NCBI GenBank assembly: GCA_947069175.1
Contig: CAMTDV010000018.1
Span: 40,126,869 to 40,190,868, forward strand
DNA length: 64,000 nucleotides
DNA from: Scalesia atractyloides
Taxonomy: Eukaryota; Streptophyta; Magnoliopsida; Asterales; Asteraceae
Reading direction: 5' to 3'
Shown piece after piece: positions 11,334 to 22,140 of the stretch. The translations under genes were made by a program, and so were the position numbers. The stretch's first letter is position 1; the number at the start of each line of letters is the position of its first letter. The notes beneath the pieces are model-generated. The model saw only the letters and a program-made list of their open reading frames with translations. It did not search any database and was not told where the DNA came from.

Positions 11334-11348
11334 GCTCTGATACCACTT
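11334..11348 (-). promoter_or_regulatory. primer binding site of element A (tRNA-Met type)
   Basis: Minus strand reads AGTGGTATCAGAGCC directly after the 5' LTR end TCCTACA. TGGTATCAGAGC complements the 3' end of plant initiator tRNA-Met, the usual primer for copia and many gypsy elements. Confidence 0.85.
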
Positions 11349-11761
11349 GTAGGAACGTCCACGATTAGCACTGGAACCTAAATTTGTTATCTATTGTCCG
11401 ATTAGGCGGAAACTAATGACAAGTTAACCAAATAACAAGAATTACTCATTTAAATGTTGTTTTCATTGATCTAAAGTTTAGTACATTCGAGAACCGGATC
11501 CGACAGAGCTTCGCCGTCTCTGTGCCAATATCTCTCCAACTCTTACGAATGAAATCCCAAGGCACCTGTATATAGTAGAGCAAGTTCACTGGAAATGGAC
11601 AAGGCATGGGGTAAGTTCGCCCGACCGAACTTGACATCTCACATGCGTACCATGGGCGAACTTGGCCTATACATTTCATAAATACGCCTGTTTCTAACAG
11701 AATAAGCCCTATTCACTCAGACTCGATACATAATGACTTAAGCAACAGACATATGCACCAA
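11349..11761 (-). repeat. 5' LTR of element A (right copy)
   Basis: 413 bp, from tgtaggaacg to catatgcaccaa on plus. It matches 4065-4521 but lacks about 44 bp in the palindrome cluster, where ttcgcccgaccgaacttg replaces two full motifs. The missing piece is bounded by motif half-sites, as expected for recombination between repeated palindromes. Confidence 0.88.
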
Positions 11762-12718
11762 CGCAATTTACAACGGATCTAAATTCGGGTGTCAAAACAG
11801 GTTGTTTTGATGCCGAAACTCTTTTATAAACTTATTTAGACATGTCAAAACATGTCTAAATCATCACTCTCATTATAGCGCTTATTTAGAGTCAAAAGTT
11901 GAACGGTTTGACCGCCGCTTTGACTTCCGAATCCGACCCGTTTGGTGGATCTTCGGACACGACCAAATACATAATTGTGAGCATAAATATATAGTGAATA
12001 ACCCTCTGAGGTTATACCTTATGATCATGATGTTTGGATTGTGTTATGATGATTGATTGTAATATTACTTAAAAACCACAAAAATGCCCTTTTCGCAAAC
12101 GAATCAACATTAAGCATATGTGACACAATATTTGACATATAATCTGATCAAAAACATTTTTAAAAATGTTTAAGCATTTGAAACTTATTATGACACATAT
12201 CTAACCATCCGAATGTGTTGTTACCTTATTAAACCATGCCATATGAGTCCCAATACTCATTTGGTTTATAAGGTGCCATTTTATCTAAATCCTCCGATTT
12301 CAAGTTCCGATATTTACTTGTTATTCAACTCATTAGGACACACACTTGATTCCTTGATCTTTGGACTTTCATCATACACTCGTACAAGGCTTATTCGCAA
12401 TCCCAAGCGAGTACATCGCTCCCCTCTTTTATGTTTACAAATGTTTTAGGGTGATTCATATGTGCTAATTGTTTTCAAGTTTCCAAAGTACAAATACTAT
12501 GGTTTATATAACAATATGGTTTCAATAATGTGATACAACTTGTTGTTGCATTATCCAAGATACGAATGACATTCATTAACATTGTTATGCCGCCCAGTAG
12601 TAAGTTATGGTACCATAGGATTGACAATCCCGTTACTAGGCTATTCACTGGATTTGGTGGGTAGTTTGGGGAACGACAGAAACTGTTTATGACTAACAAA
12701 TCATTCGTTGATTTGCTA

Positions 12719-12962
12719 GTCTTGTTAAAGAGATCTTTTAGGATCTATTAAAGATACCATTGGGGTATAGTCGAGTCAAAAAAGTCTTGAATGTATTCAT
12801 TAAAGAACGACTAAAAGTTTCACAATTAAAACAAGGAACGATGAATGATTGGTTTATAACAATGAACAATGAATGATTGGTTTATAACAAGGAAAGATGA
12901 ACGATGAACAATTGGTTTATAACAAATGGTTTATTTCGAGGAACGATGAACGATGAACAAAT
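12719..12962. repeat. short tandem repeats inside LTR Y
   Basis: Two remnants of the gttaaagag minisatellite occur at 12722-12775. At 12830-12962 about four units of a ~34-bp repeat follow, with cores 'ggaacgatgaatgattggtttataacaa' degenerating to 'gaacgatgaacaa'. No coding potential. Confidence 0.65.
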
Positions 12963-13534
12963 GTTTTCAAACAATGACACACAAAGATTTTCGAGGTAAA
13001 GATATAAACCATACAAGTTATTTCAAGACGATTTACAAGTTGGATTTACAAAACCAATGTTTTCGAGTCAAGGTTCATGGCTACTTGATTTTATAACTTT
13101 TAACCATTTGTTTTAGTTGAATAACTATTGCTATATCAAATGCTTTCAAAACAAGGTTTCACTTATGACTCTAGTAGTCGGGTTATTCATATTGCAATAT
13201 ATACAAAGCCATGGACTTGACATGCTCACAAAACCTATGTACTCGCCGGCATATTTTTTTTGCTGACTCGTTTTCACATATGTTTCAAGGAACGGTGCTA
13301 GATGATAATGATGCGTGCTCATGTAGGATCGGACTTGGACTGTAGTGCCTTAAAATAAGCAAGACAATAACTATGTGTGTTTAAGTGGTGTTAATTTCAA
13401 AAAACAATGTAACCAATGTTCAATATTCAAATAAAATGAAACTTCAAATACCATGTGTTGTTGAGAAAATCTGTTAACGTGACTTCCCAAGTGTTTCCGC
13501 CGTGTGTTGTTCTTACGCGATTTGGGGTGTTACA

Positions 13535-13966
13535 ACAGGTGGAGGAAGCCTACCATACCCGATGCCAAACATTTCCTCTTCGGTTTCCTTGAGACGTTGG
13601 CTATAGATAAAGTAATTTTTCTTTCTAAATCTAAATCAAGTTATCCTTTTCTAAAATGATTTTATTTTTTCCAAAACTTTGATTCATTTCAAGTTCAGAT
13701 TTTAATTCAAGATTTTTGAGCGTTGCTTGTGCCACACGTCTTTCAAATTCAGAGATATCATTCTTTAGAGATTTTATCTTAATACGGTGTTCTTTGTCCG
13801 AACAAGATCAATGAGTTCTGTGGAGTTTTCAAGATCTGCAATTAAATTTGTGTTGTGTAAAGCGTATATATCAATTGTTGCAACGAATTCAACGCATCTA
13901 GCACAACGTTATCTACGGGATTTGATTTTACCTCAACACCAGCCATGAATACACAATCCTCATCTA
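13535..13966 (-). pseudogene. E gag C-terminal coiled region
   Basis: Continues E's reading after the D insertion. The minus strand gives DEDCVFMAGVEV near the D junction, then coiled-coil-like sequence, and finally YFIYSQRLKETEEEMFGIGYGRLPPP at the LTR Y border, with several stops and shifts in between. The acidic/heptad pattern is what copia polyproteins of this type show between the zinc knuckle and the protease. It is cut by LTR Y without reaching the protease. Confidence 0.6.
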
Positions 13967-13971
13967 CTGTG

Positions 13972-14372
13972 TGTAGGACCGATCCTCGATGCTTAGGAAC
14001 CTATATTTGATATCTAACGTCCATAATAGCGGAAATATTACATCGTGTTACCAATACACAAGAATTACTCAGTTAAACGTCAGTTTCATTGATTAAACGT
14101 TCAGATTACATTCCGACAGAGCTTTGCCTCTACAATGCCAAAGTTTCTGAAGTTACAAAACAAACATCAAAGCTCCTATTTATACTAACACAAGTTCGCT
14201 GGTGGGAGTGCAAGTTCGGGCGAACTTGCTTAGTCAAGTTCAACCGAACTTGACTACAACACTACCATTTCAAGCGAACTTGTCCCTAAATATACATAAA
14301 CTTCGACATTTCGCTCCTGAATACTGACTCGATATCATACGATGACGTAGGCAAAAGACATATGCATCAACA
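13972..14372 (-). repeat. 3' LTR of element D (left copy)
   Basis: 401 bp from tgtaggaccg to catatgcatcaaca on plus. Palindrome half-sites lie at 14190-14275, and the minus TATA box (TATAAATA) at 14178-14185. Highly similar to 18591-18990 by eye. Confidence 0.9.
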
Positions 14373-14386
14373 CACTCCCCCTTAGA
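14373..14386 (-). promoter_or_regulatory. polypurine tract of element D
   Basis: CTAAGGGGGAGT on minus lies directly upstream of the 3' LTR, matching the tract of A. Confidence 0.8.
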
Positions 14387-16605
14387 TGTTGCTGTAGTCA
14401 TCATTCTTCAATTAAGTTCCTTAGTCTTTAATGTTCTCTTGATCTTTATATCTTGAATAATTTTAACATCCATGCTCCCCCTTGCTTTGAGCTTTCTGGT
14501 ATTTTTAATCAACATGTTTATCTAGCTCCCCCTTAAATGATGCTCTGAATCTCTAAGATTTGACGATTAAAAACAATCACACGTATCCACACACAAATAG
14601 TTTCTTAACAGTCTCGTTGGTCCGGCTCACATTCAACATTATCAGGTTACCATGGAAGATTTTGAAAGAAAATCTTTTTGGATTTTTAATATTGAATGCA
14701 TAAATGTAAACAAACTAAGATGTAATATTTACAGTTTATATTTTTGTGAGAAAACATGCTAGAGGATCATATCAGTTTTTAAGACATACCACCAGTACGT
14801 TGACCTTTTAATGACTTTAAGTTTTAAACTTGTTTACCTAGATTGTCGATATGTTTATCCACCTAAACTTTAACACATTTCTCAATTGTTCAAAGATATG
14901 TTAGGGAAAAAATTATGAAACTTGACTTATCTGTGGTTCCCACTTCTTGAATATACTCCCATATCAACATTCCCTAGATTTCATCTTACAGGTGAATAGA
15001 GTGTAATTGGTATATGTATTAGGGTAATGCAATGCCTTGAGAGCTCAGGTTAGTACTACCGTACAGACAAAGAGATGAAGGCTCGACTTTAAGGTGTGTT
15101 CCATTTAAGGAATCTTTTTAGCACTGCAAATGATTAGATCTTTCGATACTTTCAAGATTGCATGTAGTTTAGGGGTTGATTGAAAAAGTATTATAGAAGT
15201 TCTAGGCTATTGCTTCCGCAAAATCAGAAGAACTTTTATAATACCCCAGAAATCAACTATCGTATCTCAAAATCAGGCAATCTCTCAAACGAAATTTCGG
15301 AGTACTAAGTCTATATATCAAAGATATTTTAATCCACAAGTTTCAGCAGTTGTAAAATTTAGTTTATATCCCTGAAACAATTTACTAAACGTGTAAAGCC
15401 TATCAACACATCCACAGTAAGACTTGTTTATAACTTTTTAAACTTTACAAATATTTAGCGTACTGTGATAGTCCACTGATGTACTATCATTTCCTTTTTG
15501 CGCATAAGTAATCTCATTTTTCATTTTTCAATGTTTTTTATATTTTAAGATTTTCTATTATTTTTGGCTTTTTCAATCATTTTATCTATCTAAAATGATT
15601 TCGAAACGATGTTTTTCAATTTGACAAGAATTTTTTACAATTTTTAAAACTTTTTCTCCCCCTAAAATTGAAAACATCTTATTAAAATCAAAAATAAGAT
15701 CGGCCGAACTTGCACTAAAACATCACTTTTCAAGTGATTTTTAAGTAAGTTCGCCCGAACTTAGGTGATTTTTGAGGAAATTTAGTCAAGTTCGCTCAAA
15801 GTTACGAAAGTTTCACTAATTTTACATCAAGTTCGACTGAACTTGTGTAAAATCAAGAAAGTTTTAAGTAAGTTCGCCCGAACTTGCTTGTATTTCATCG
15901 AAATTGTGGTGACAAGTTCGCTCTACAAGTGTGATTTTTATCAAGCCCCACATCAAGTTCAACCGAACTTGATAAGTCTTTGACAAGTTCGCCCGAACTT
16001 GTCTAAGGTTCCTAAAAAAATTAAAATAAAAAAATAAACAAAATCTTCCATTTTAACCATTTAACTACTTTTTACGAATGTGAACGCGAGATTACCATTT
16101 TGTGTGTGTGGAATATCACTCCTGTCTCTTGTCTCTCTTCATGAACAACCACTCTTCTCAAATGACGTTTGGCTTGAAGCTTGGTTATCCTGCAAATTCA
16201 AACAAACTTCAATTAGTTTTGAATAGGAACCCAATCCATTCTAGATTTAGGTTTACCAAAATCATTAACATCTGAAGTAAACAAACATTCACACTCTTTT
16301 TGATATTCAAACAGTTTGATAGAAACTTTATTTGAAAATTTTACTTTCTTAGATTTTTTAACTGTTTATATTATCAATTTTTCTCCACTACTCTCTCTTT
16401 TGTCCTCAGATTTGTATCTGATGAATTCGTTTTACATGACTGTGAGTAAAATGATTCATTAGAACTTATATCTGATTTTTTAGACATATCCGAGGAAAAA
16501 ATCTATTCCAAATACTCTCTAACTTTTTTCCTCTTTTTTTCTTAATCTGTCTTTTTACCCTTGTGATAACTTGACTTTTTGTTCTTTGGGCTTCTCGACA
16601 GTTTT
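14387..16605 (-). other. noncoding 3' region of element D
   Basis: About 14760-15670 is the block shared with A. At 15695-16010 lies a second palindrome array (about eight CAAGTTCG..CGAACTTG motifs near 15700, 15748, 15787, 15827, 15870, 15914, 15954 and 15981), here downstream of gag rather than in the leader. A CTCCCCCTAAA tract at 15656 reads TTTAGGGGGAG on minus, like an internal polypurine tract. 16080-16600 is A/T-rich with low-complexity Lys/Asp codons and may be a decayed gag tail. Confidence 0.65.
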
Positions 16606-18068
16606 CTAATTTTTCTTCTCTGTTTTCTTCTCCTTTGGTCTTTTCTCCCCCTGAGATTTAACCGATCTTTTTTTCAGATTAGTCGGACAATCCATGGAAA
16701 TATGACCTTTGATTTGACATTTATAGCATCTTCTCGTATCAAATCTCTTTTTCAGGCAGTTAACAACAATGTGTCCACCAAATCCACAGTTGTAACACAC
16801 TCTGTTATCATACCAATCTCTCCATTCAGACCAAACACCCAAATCATCACATTGATTTGACATGTAGTAGTCATCTTTCCTGCTTCTTCTATAAAATTAA
16901 TTTGACTTTGAAGCACTGTGATCCGACCTGCACCACCTATTCTCAAATTTTTGTGAGTTTTTATAATGATGGATGACCGTACCGATGAGCTTTTATTTTT
17001 GTTTTAAAAATTTTTAGAATTTTGTTTTTCATGTTGTTATTGTTCTCCATTCTGCTTAGAAGGTTTTTGCATTGAGCATTCACCTTTTTCAGCATATTGT
17101 AGAACAGCTTCTTGAAATTTTTCTTTTTGTTTCAAAAATATTTCCTTTTCATCATTTTTATCATCGGTATTATCATCACAATCCTTAATTACGACATCGT
17201 CATAATTTGTGATGTCACTTATTGGAAATTCCTTTATATTCTTATTGAACGGTTTAGGACATATCTGATCTAACATTACAGATTAAGCCACAAAACCTTT
17301 TAATTGTTTTTCTAAATCATCAATTTTATTTTTTGCAATCTCAACATCTTGTTCAAGTTTTCTAATTTTTTCAAGATGCCAGTTTATTATATTTTCTTTT
17401 TCAATAACATTTTTATTCAAAACAGATTTATCATTTTCTAAAAATTTTATATTATTTTGAAAGTATTTCACATTTTGTAATTTTCTATTTTCTAAAATTT
17501 TTATTTGATTTTTAAAATTCTTTTCATTTTCTTTTAACTTTTTATTTTCTAATGCCAAACATTCCAAATCTTTTAAAAGTTTGACATTAATAGATTTGAA
17601 ATTTTGACGATTAAAGCACACAGATTCAGTACACTTTGTGCAAGGTTTTTCGACCTCCACAATTTATACCTTTACCACTTCTTTATCAACAATTTTTACC
17701 TCTGACTTTACCTTCTTGCTTTTAATCATCTCAGCACGCTCCAGATATTTAGCACGTAGAGCATTCCATAGCTATTGTGCCGTATCACATTCTGGTAGCA
17801 GATTCAAGATATTTCCTTTCACCGACTGCTGTATCAGATTAATCATTTTCTTTTTAGCAAAATAATCATCTTTTTGTTGAGTAGAATATTTGCACTTCTC
17901 CAGAATTTGCTGATTTTCATCTCTAGGAATGACATAACCTGTCTCAATCACGACCCAACTACGGAAATGCGTAGCTTTGACCCAGCTCTCAAATTTTCCT
18001 TTCCAAACATCATATTCATCTATATTAATCAATAAAGGAGTCTTCATGGACTCCATTTCATTTTCCAA
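16606..18068 (-). pseudogene. shortened gag of element D
   Basis: Starts MENEMESMKTPLLINIDEYDVWKGKFESWVKA, a copia-type Gag N-terminus. After ECDTAQ and a stop it reads LWNALRAKYLERAEMIKSKK and runs straight into VKSEVKIVDKEVVKV and EVEKPCTKC. In J those two segments are about 1.15 kb apart, so the capsid C-terminus and the first knuckle are deleted. A long coiled coil (125 codons from 17660), an acidic piece (17276-17037) and two knuckles, CYNCGFGGHIVVNC and CYKCQIKGHISMDC (16606-16863), follow in changing frames. Both knuckles keep all ligands. The protein as a whole is broken. Confidence 0.75.
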
Positions 18069-18576
18069 ACTAATCTGTCATTCAAAACACTTGAAAAATG
18101 ATTAGCAAACACACAATTTTTAGAAAATTTTGACTTTTTAACCGATAATATCAACGTATCGGTTTGCTAAGAACGTTTAAAATTTCTCGGAAAACTTTTT
18201 TTACCAGACTAGAGCTTTAAACTCGTCTCGCCAATATGAATCTAACGATATATAATGTCCAAGATGTTTTTCGGGATTTTTATGCCTTAGCTGAAAAGTG
18301 ATGTTTTAGTATAAGTTCGGCCGAACATGGCCAACAAGTTCGATCCAGGAGATTTTCAAAAACATAGTTTTTTTTCAAAATTTCGACATGAATTCGGTTG
18401 AATTTGGTCTCCAATCTTTCAAGGGTTTATCTTTGTTGTATTTTACATGATATATTCAAAATTCAAAAGATTTTGACCGTGAATTCTTCATTTTATGTTC
18501 AAAAGTTAAGAAAAAAGAAGAATGGAGTAGAAATAGAAGTGTTCTTGTCTTGATACTATCAAATCTGGCTGTTCTA
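18069..18576 (-). other. leader of element D
   Basis: 500 bp between primer site and gag ATG, with one clear palindrome (aagttcggccgaacatg near 18313) and a half-site at 18335. Otherwise A/T-rich, with 'cttttacatgatatattcaaaattc'-like sequence also seen in A and J leaders. Confidence 0.6.
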
Positions 18577-18590
18577 GCTCTGATACCACT
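18577..18590 (-). promoter_or_regulatory. primer binding site of element D
   Basis: AGTGGTATCAGAGC on minus directly after the 5' LTR; tRNA-Met type. Confidence 0.85.
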
Positions 18591-18990
18591 TGTAGGACTG
18601 ATTGTCGATGCTTAGGAACCTAAATTTGTTATCTAACGTCCATAATAGCGGAAATATTATGTCGTGTTACCAATAGACAAGAATTACTCAGTTAAACGTC
18701 AGTTTCATTGATTAAACGTTAAGATTACGGACCAACAGAGCTTTGCCTATACAATGCCAAAGTTTTTGAAGTTACAAATGAAACATCAAAGCTCCTATTT
18801 ATACTAACACAAGTTCGATGGTGGGAGTGCAAGTTCGGGCGAACTTGCTTAGTCAAGTTCGGCCGAACTTGACTACAACCCTACCATTTCAAGCGAACTT
18901 GTCCCTAATATACATAAACTTCGACATTTCGCTCTTGAATACTGACTCGATATTATACGATGACGTAGGAAACAGACATATGCATCAACA
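18591..18990 (-). repeat. 5' LTR of element D (right copy)
   Basis: 400 bp, partner of 13972-14372. It contains the perfect 18-bp palindrome CAAGTTCGGCCGAACTTG at 18854-18871; the left copy has CAAGTTCAACCGAACTTG there. Minus TATA box TATAAATA at 18797-18804. Confidence 0.9.
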
Positions 18991-18995
18991 CTGTG

Positions 18996-20697
18996 GAGCT
19001 TTCATCCAATTTCTGAGCTTTATCATCAGCCAATTTCTACATTTCGGCTGTAGAGATTCTGAACTCAAAACTTTCACCTTTGCTATCTGTCCCTTTTTTT
19101 TTTCCTTTTCACCAGCTTCACTAACAACCAATTCATCACTCATAACTTCAGCTACGACCGCAAGTTCTTCCATGCTAGCTTCTTCACATACTTGATCTAT
19201 GACAACTTCCTCGAAAGCTTCATTTTCAACAATCTCGGCCATGAATGCTTGCGAAACAATAGCCACCGACATCTAATGCACAACCCCAATCATATGGTTC
19301 TGTCACTTCTTGTAACAGTTGGGCAACTAAGGCATTGTTTGAAGAAGGAGCAAGGTTGTCTGAAGTGTTTGGATGAGAAGTTGAATTAGATCCACCATTG
19401 CCATTCGACTGATTCCTTGAGCTACCTTCTCTGTTAGATCTCTCCATCTTCGGCTTTCGACAATCTCGGGCATAGTGACCATAGATACCACAATTATAAC
19501 ATTTCACCATTGACATATCAATACCCATTCGTGTCTTGGTTTGACCACCTATAAACTTCTTTCATGTCTTCAAAAGAAACTTCTTTTCTCTTCTAACCAA
19601 TAACGCTATATTGAGTTGAAGATCAAGTTCTTCCATTTCATCTTGATCAATTTGGTCAAAGTCTTCATCAAGACCTAATTGTTCGACAAGCTTCCCGAGA
19701 CAAAAGTTCTCATAGGCCGTCATAAACGACGCTAGTAGACTCATGTTATCTTCTATCAACTTTAAACAATTTGGATCTAACTTAGGAATGTTGAAGTTCA
19801 TTGCTTGTGACCTTTGACTTCCACCCAAAGAGTACATTCCTTGATTCGAACTTGCAGTTCCACTCGAAACGCTGGCATTTGCATTGTTGCTTATGAAAGC
19901 CTGATGAGTAGCGAGATCTTCATTTTCAGAAAATAGTGCAACTCCAGCACCACTTGTGTTTCCCTTATCCGTAGGCTTTGAAGGTTTATACAATTGAGGA
20001 TCCTATATCTTTTCAAAGTCGGACGCTTGATCCTCCATGTTCCAAGCATATCCCTTGAGTTTCTGAATTGTATTCTGTAAAGTCAGTTCATCAAACAAGA
20101 CATTTTCCCTAATTAACGCAGTGTACATATTCCACTCTCGAGAAAGACAATTTAGAAATTTCTCGACTTTCTCAAATTCAGTGTAGATATTCTCTTCACT
20201 TCGGTCAAGCTCACTAAACAAGTGATAGAATTCACAGTGTCATCAAAAGACTCACCCTTCAATGCCTTGAACACCACAAACTGCTTCTTCAACCGTTCTA
20301 AACGTCTCTTCTTTTATATAGCATTTCCTTCATAACGCTCCATCATACTATCCCACAATTCTTTCGAAGTACCTCTTTTGCGAAATGTATGAAGTATCGA
20401 TTGAGTAAGAGCCATAGTTATCATGGACATAGCTCTCTCTTCACATTCGTAGAACTTCTTCTGCTCATATGTCAGAGCTAGATAAGTATCAATCATTAAA
20501 GTTCGAATTGGTGTAGCTCCACAACCTTTGACGATACATAACCAAATCTTTATATCTTTCGCTCTCACATATCTTTCGAAACGTTCCTTCCATTCAGGAA
20601 AGTCTAACTCGTTTATTAGAAGAGGTGGTTTATCGCTGCTTCCAACTTCGGCATTGTTTTTGAGATTTTGAACCATGGTATTAAGATTGTTTGCCAT
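18996..20697 (-). pseudogene. gag of copia element E
   Basis: ATG at 20697 opens MANNLNTMVQNLKNN, then LDFPEWKERFERYVRAKD and KELWDSMMERYEGN, the copia UBN2-type capsid. Next come SELDRSEENIYTEFEKVEKFLNCL, a Gly/Ser/Asn-rich linker, LIEDNMSLLASFMTAYENF, acidic DEDFDQIDQDEMEEL, and the knuckle CYNCGIYGHYARDC near 19490 (all four ligands kept). It continues into an acidic EEVVIDQVCEEASMEEL stretch up to the D junction. Single stops after residues 127, 203 and 350 and shifts near 19270 disrupt it. The order of domains is typical for copia; the rest of the polyprotein is not in the window. Confidence 0.82.
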
Positions 20698-21594
20698 TTC
20701 GGATGAAACTTAATCAGAAACAGAGGTTTCACAGAATGAAAACTGTAGGTAACAGACACTGAGAAAAACTAATAGAATTTAAAAGTCTTAAACTCGGAAA
20801 GGGCACGGAGTAAAAAGTGTGATCAGAATCAGAGTATAAACCCCGGACCTACTAGCTGACAAACACTAACCTTCACAGGATTTCCAAATTTTTTATAAAC
20901 TTGGAACTCCTAAACTTGGAGACACACTAATTAAACTCTGACTATTTAACACAAGAATATAGTAAGCTCGGAAAATTATTTGATTTCTATTAAACTCGGA
21001 AATTCTTGTTCTAAGTCGGACACTAAAGTCTTAGAGTAAACTTGGAAAAACTCATGTTAACTCCTATTAAAATCCGGAAAACTCAAGTGAACTCGGATAG
21101 ATTTAAAAACCTTTGAAAAAACTTTGAAGCTAATTTTCGGAAGAGTAAACCTCGGACACCTCAATAACTCAGATACAATATCAAATATGGAGGTCACAAA
21201 TGAGAACTATAATCCGGACTCAAGGTCTCCGAATTTTGAGAGAAACAATTTCGGGATATCTCACCAATGTGGCTACACACAGGATCACCAATAGTCCCGA
21301 AACACAAACAGTAAATATCAAACACAGAAAAATATTTTGGAATCAAACAGGGAATCTTTCACCAACCTTCAAACACCCAGCAAGAACACCATGAATGCTC
21401 TGTAAAACCCAAATGAAGATTTGTACAAAGACACCCTAAAGTACTCAAAATCCATCAACAAAACCTAAGTATGAATGAAGGATCAAGAGTGACCCAAAGA
21501 AATACACTAGAAAATCACTAATCCTAATCAAAATGTGAACTTTTCTCACAAAAACCTTTAGACTAATGAACACTCACAGTAGTATGAGCACACT
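20698..21594 (-). other. leader of element E with an ACTCGGA motif array
   Basis: Untranslated leader. Exact ACTCGGA occurs at 20792, 20994 and 21091 on plus, with many near variants between (aacttgga, gctcgga, tccggac, ctcggac). The E LTR has three more exact copies (21947, 22001, 22049). No ORF supported on the element's strand. Confidence 0.6.
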
Positions 21595-21608
21595 GATCTG
21601 ATACCACT
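21595..21608 (-). promoter_or_regulatory. primer binding site of element E
   Basis: CAAGTGGTATCAG on minus next to the LTR end; tRNA-Met type, weaker on the distal side (ends CAGATCAG instead of CAGAGC). Confidence 0.7.
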
Positions 21609-22140
21609 TGTAAGGCCACTTAACCCAAGATCTCACTCAGCTAAAGCTACCAACAGGTGTGCGGAAACCACCTGATAATTAACTACTGCAAAAGAAACAA
21701 AGAAATCAAGGTTTGATGGGAGAAATCAAGAATACACAGAGTATTTTTGATGAAGAAGATTAATGACGTCACTCACAAAGCAGCCGCCAGACAAAATACA
21801 TACACAATGATTAGGGCATAGATTTCTACAAAAGAAAACGTTGTCTTATCTATTCCATTTAAGGTATATATATATACAAGACCATCTCGGGACAAAAAAC
21901 ATGTCCGGAGATCACATAGTGAGGCCCAAGGCCCATTAACAACAAAACTCGGACTCCCAAAAATCCTGGGAAGCCCAGACAAAACATGGTAGTATCAAAA
22001 ACTCGGAACTGGGATGACTAAACCAGTTCTGGATACATCAATAACTAAACTCGGAACCTTAATCAAAGTTTAAACAGTTTACAAAAACAACCTTGACTAA
22101 CTAAGACTCTACACTTATTACACAACCTTGTGCAATAACA
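21609..22140 (-). repeat. 5' LTR of element E
   Basis: 532 bp, TGTAAGGCC to GCAATAACA on plus; on minus it begins TGTTATTGCACAAGG. Inside are a TATATATATA run at about 21868-21878 that can serve as TATA box and a palindromic TGACGTCA at 21764-21771. Its partner LTR is off the left edge, so the outer border rests on TG..CA ends alone. Confidence 0.65.

Larger units (their letters stand above)
4065..11761 (-). mobile_element. element A: gag-only LTR retrotransposon (copia-type gag, no pol)
   Basis: A complete 7.7-kb insertion in LTR Y. It has near-matching LTRs at both ends (4065-4521 and 11349-11761), a purine tract next to the left LTR and a primer site next to the right LTR, so it reads on the minus strand. 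Flanks gcgcaatt (left) and cgcaattt (right) share GCAATT as target duplication. Inside are a leader with a palindrome array, about 4 kb of decayed gag, and 2.1 kb of noncoding DNA. No protease, integrase, RT or RNase H motif is seen on either strand. Such elements depend on a partner's enzymes (TR-GAG-like). The same family occurs in plus orientation as J from 60001. Confidence 0.85.
2634..13534 (+). mobile_element. LTR Y, 3' LTR of gypsy element G1, split by element A
   Basis: Starts TGTGACATC after a purine tract and ends GGGGTGTTACA, the same terminal style as the other 3.2-kb LTRs here (ends GGGGTGTGACA at 27748 and 34966). Removing the 7.7-kb element A (4065-11761) leaves about 3.2 kb, the same length as LTR1-3. 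A TATA box lies at 3694. Sequence left of A ends gcgcaatt and sequence right resumes cgcaattt, so one LTR was interrupted. On its right, LTR Y abuts copia E in mid-reading-frame at 13535, so G1 probably inserted into E, with its 5' LTR off the left edge. The pieces 2634-4064 and 11762-13534 hold no ORF I would support. Confidence 0.75.
13972..18990 (-). mobile_element. element D: gag-only LTR retrotransposon inside E
   Basis: 5.0 kb with LTRs 13972-14372 and 18591-18990, purine tract beside the left LTR, primer site beside the right LTR, and a perfect 5-bp target duplication CTGTG (13967-13971 and 18991-18995). The interior has a noncoding 3' region with palindromes, a shortened gag with two CCHC knuckles and a leader. 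No pol motif on either strand. LTR and leader motifs place it in the same palindrome group as A, F and J, but the LTR sequence is clearly diverged (starts TGTTGATGCATATG, ends TCCTACA on minus). Confidence 0.88.
13535..22140 (-). mobile_element. element E: 5' portion of a Ty1/copia element, split by D
   Basis: On minus: 5' LTR (22140-21609), primer site, leader, gag (20697-18996), then after the D insertion the gag end down to 13535. The reading stops in mid-frame against LTR Y. Protease, integrase and RT are absent from the window and, if G1 inserted here, lie left of it. D sits inside with an exact CTGTG duplication, so the two gag parts belong together. Confidence 0.75.
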
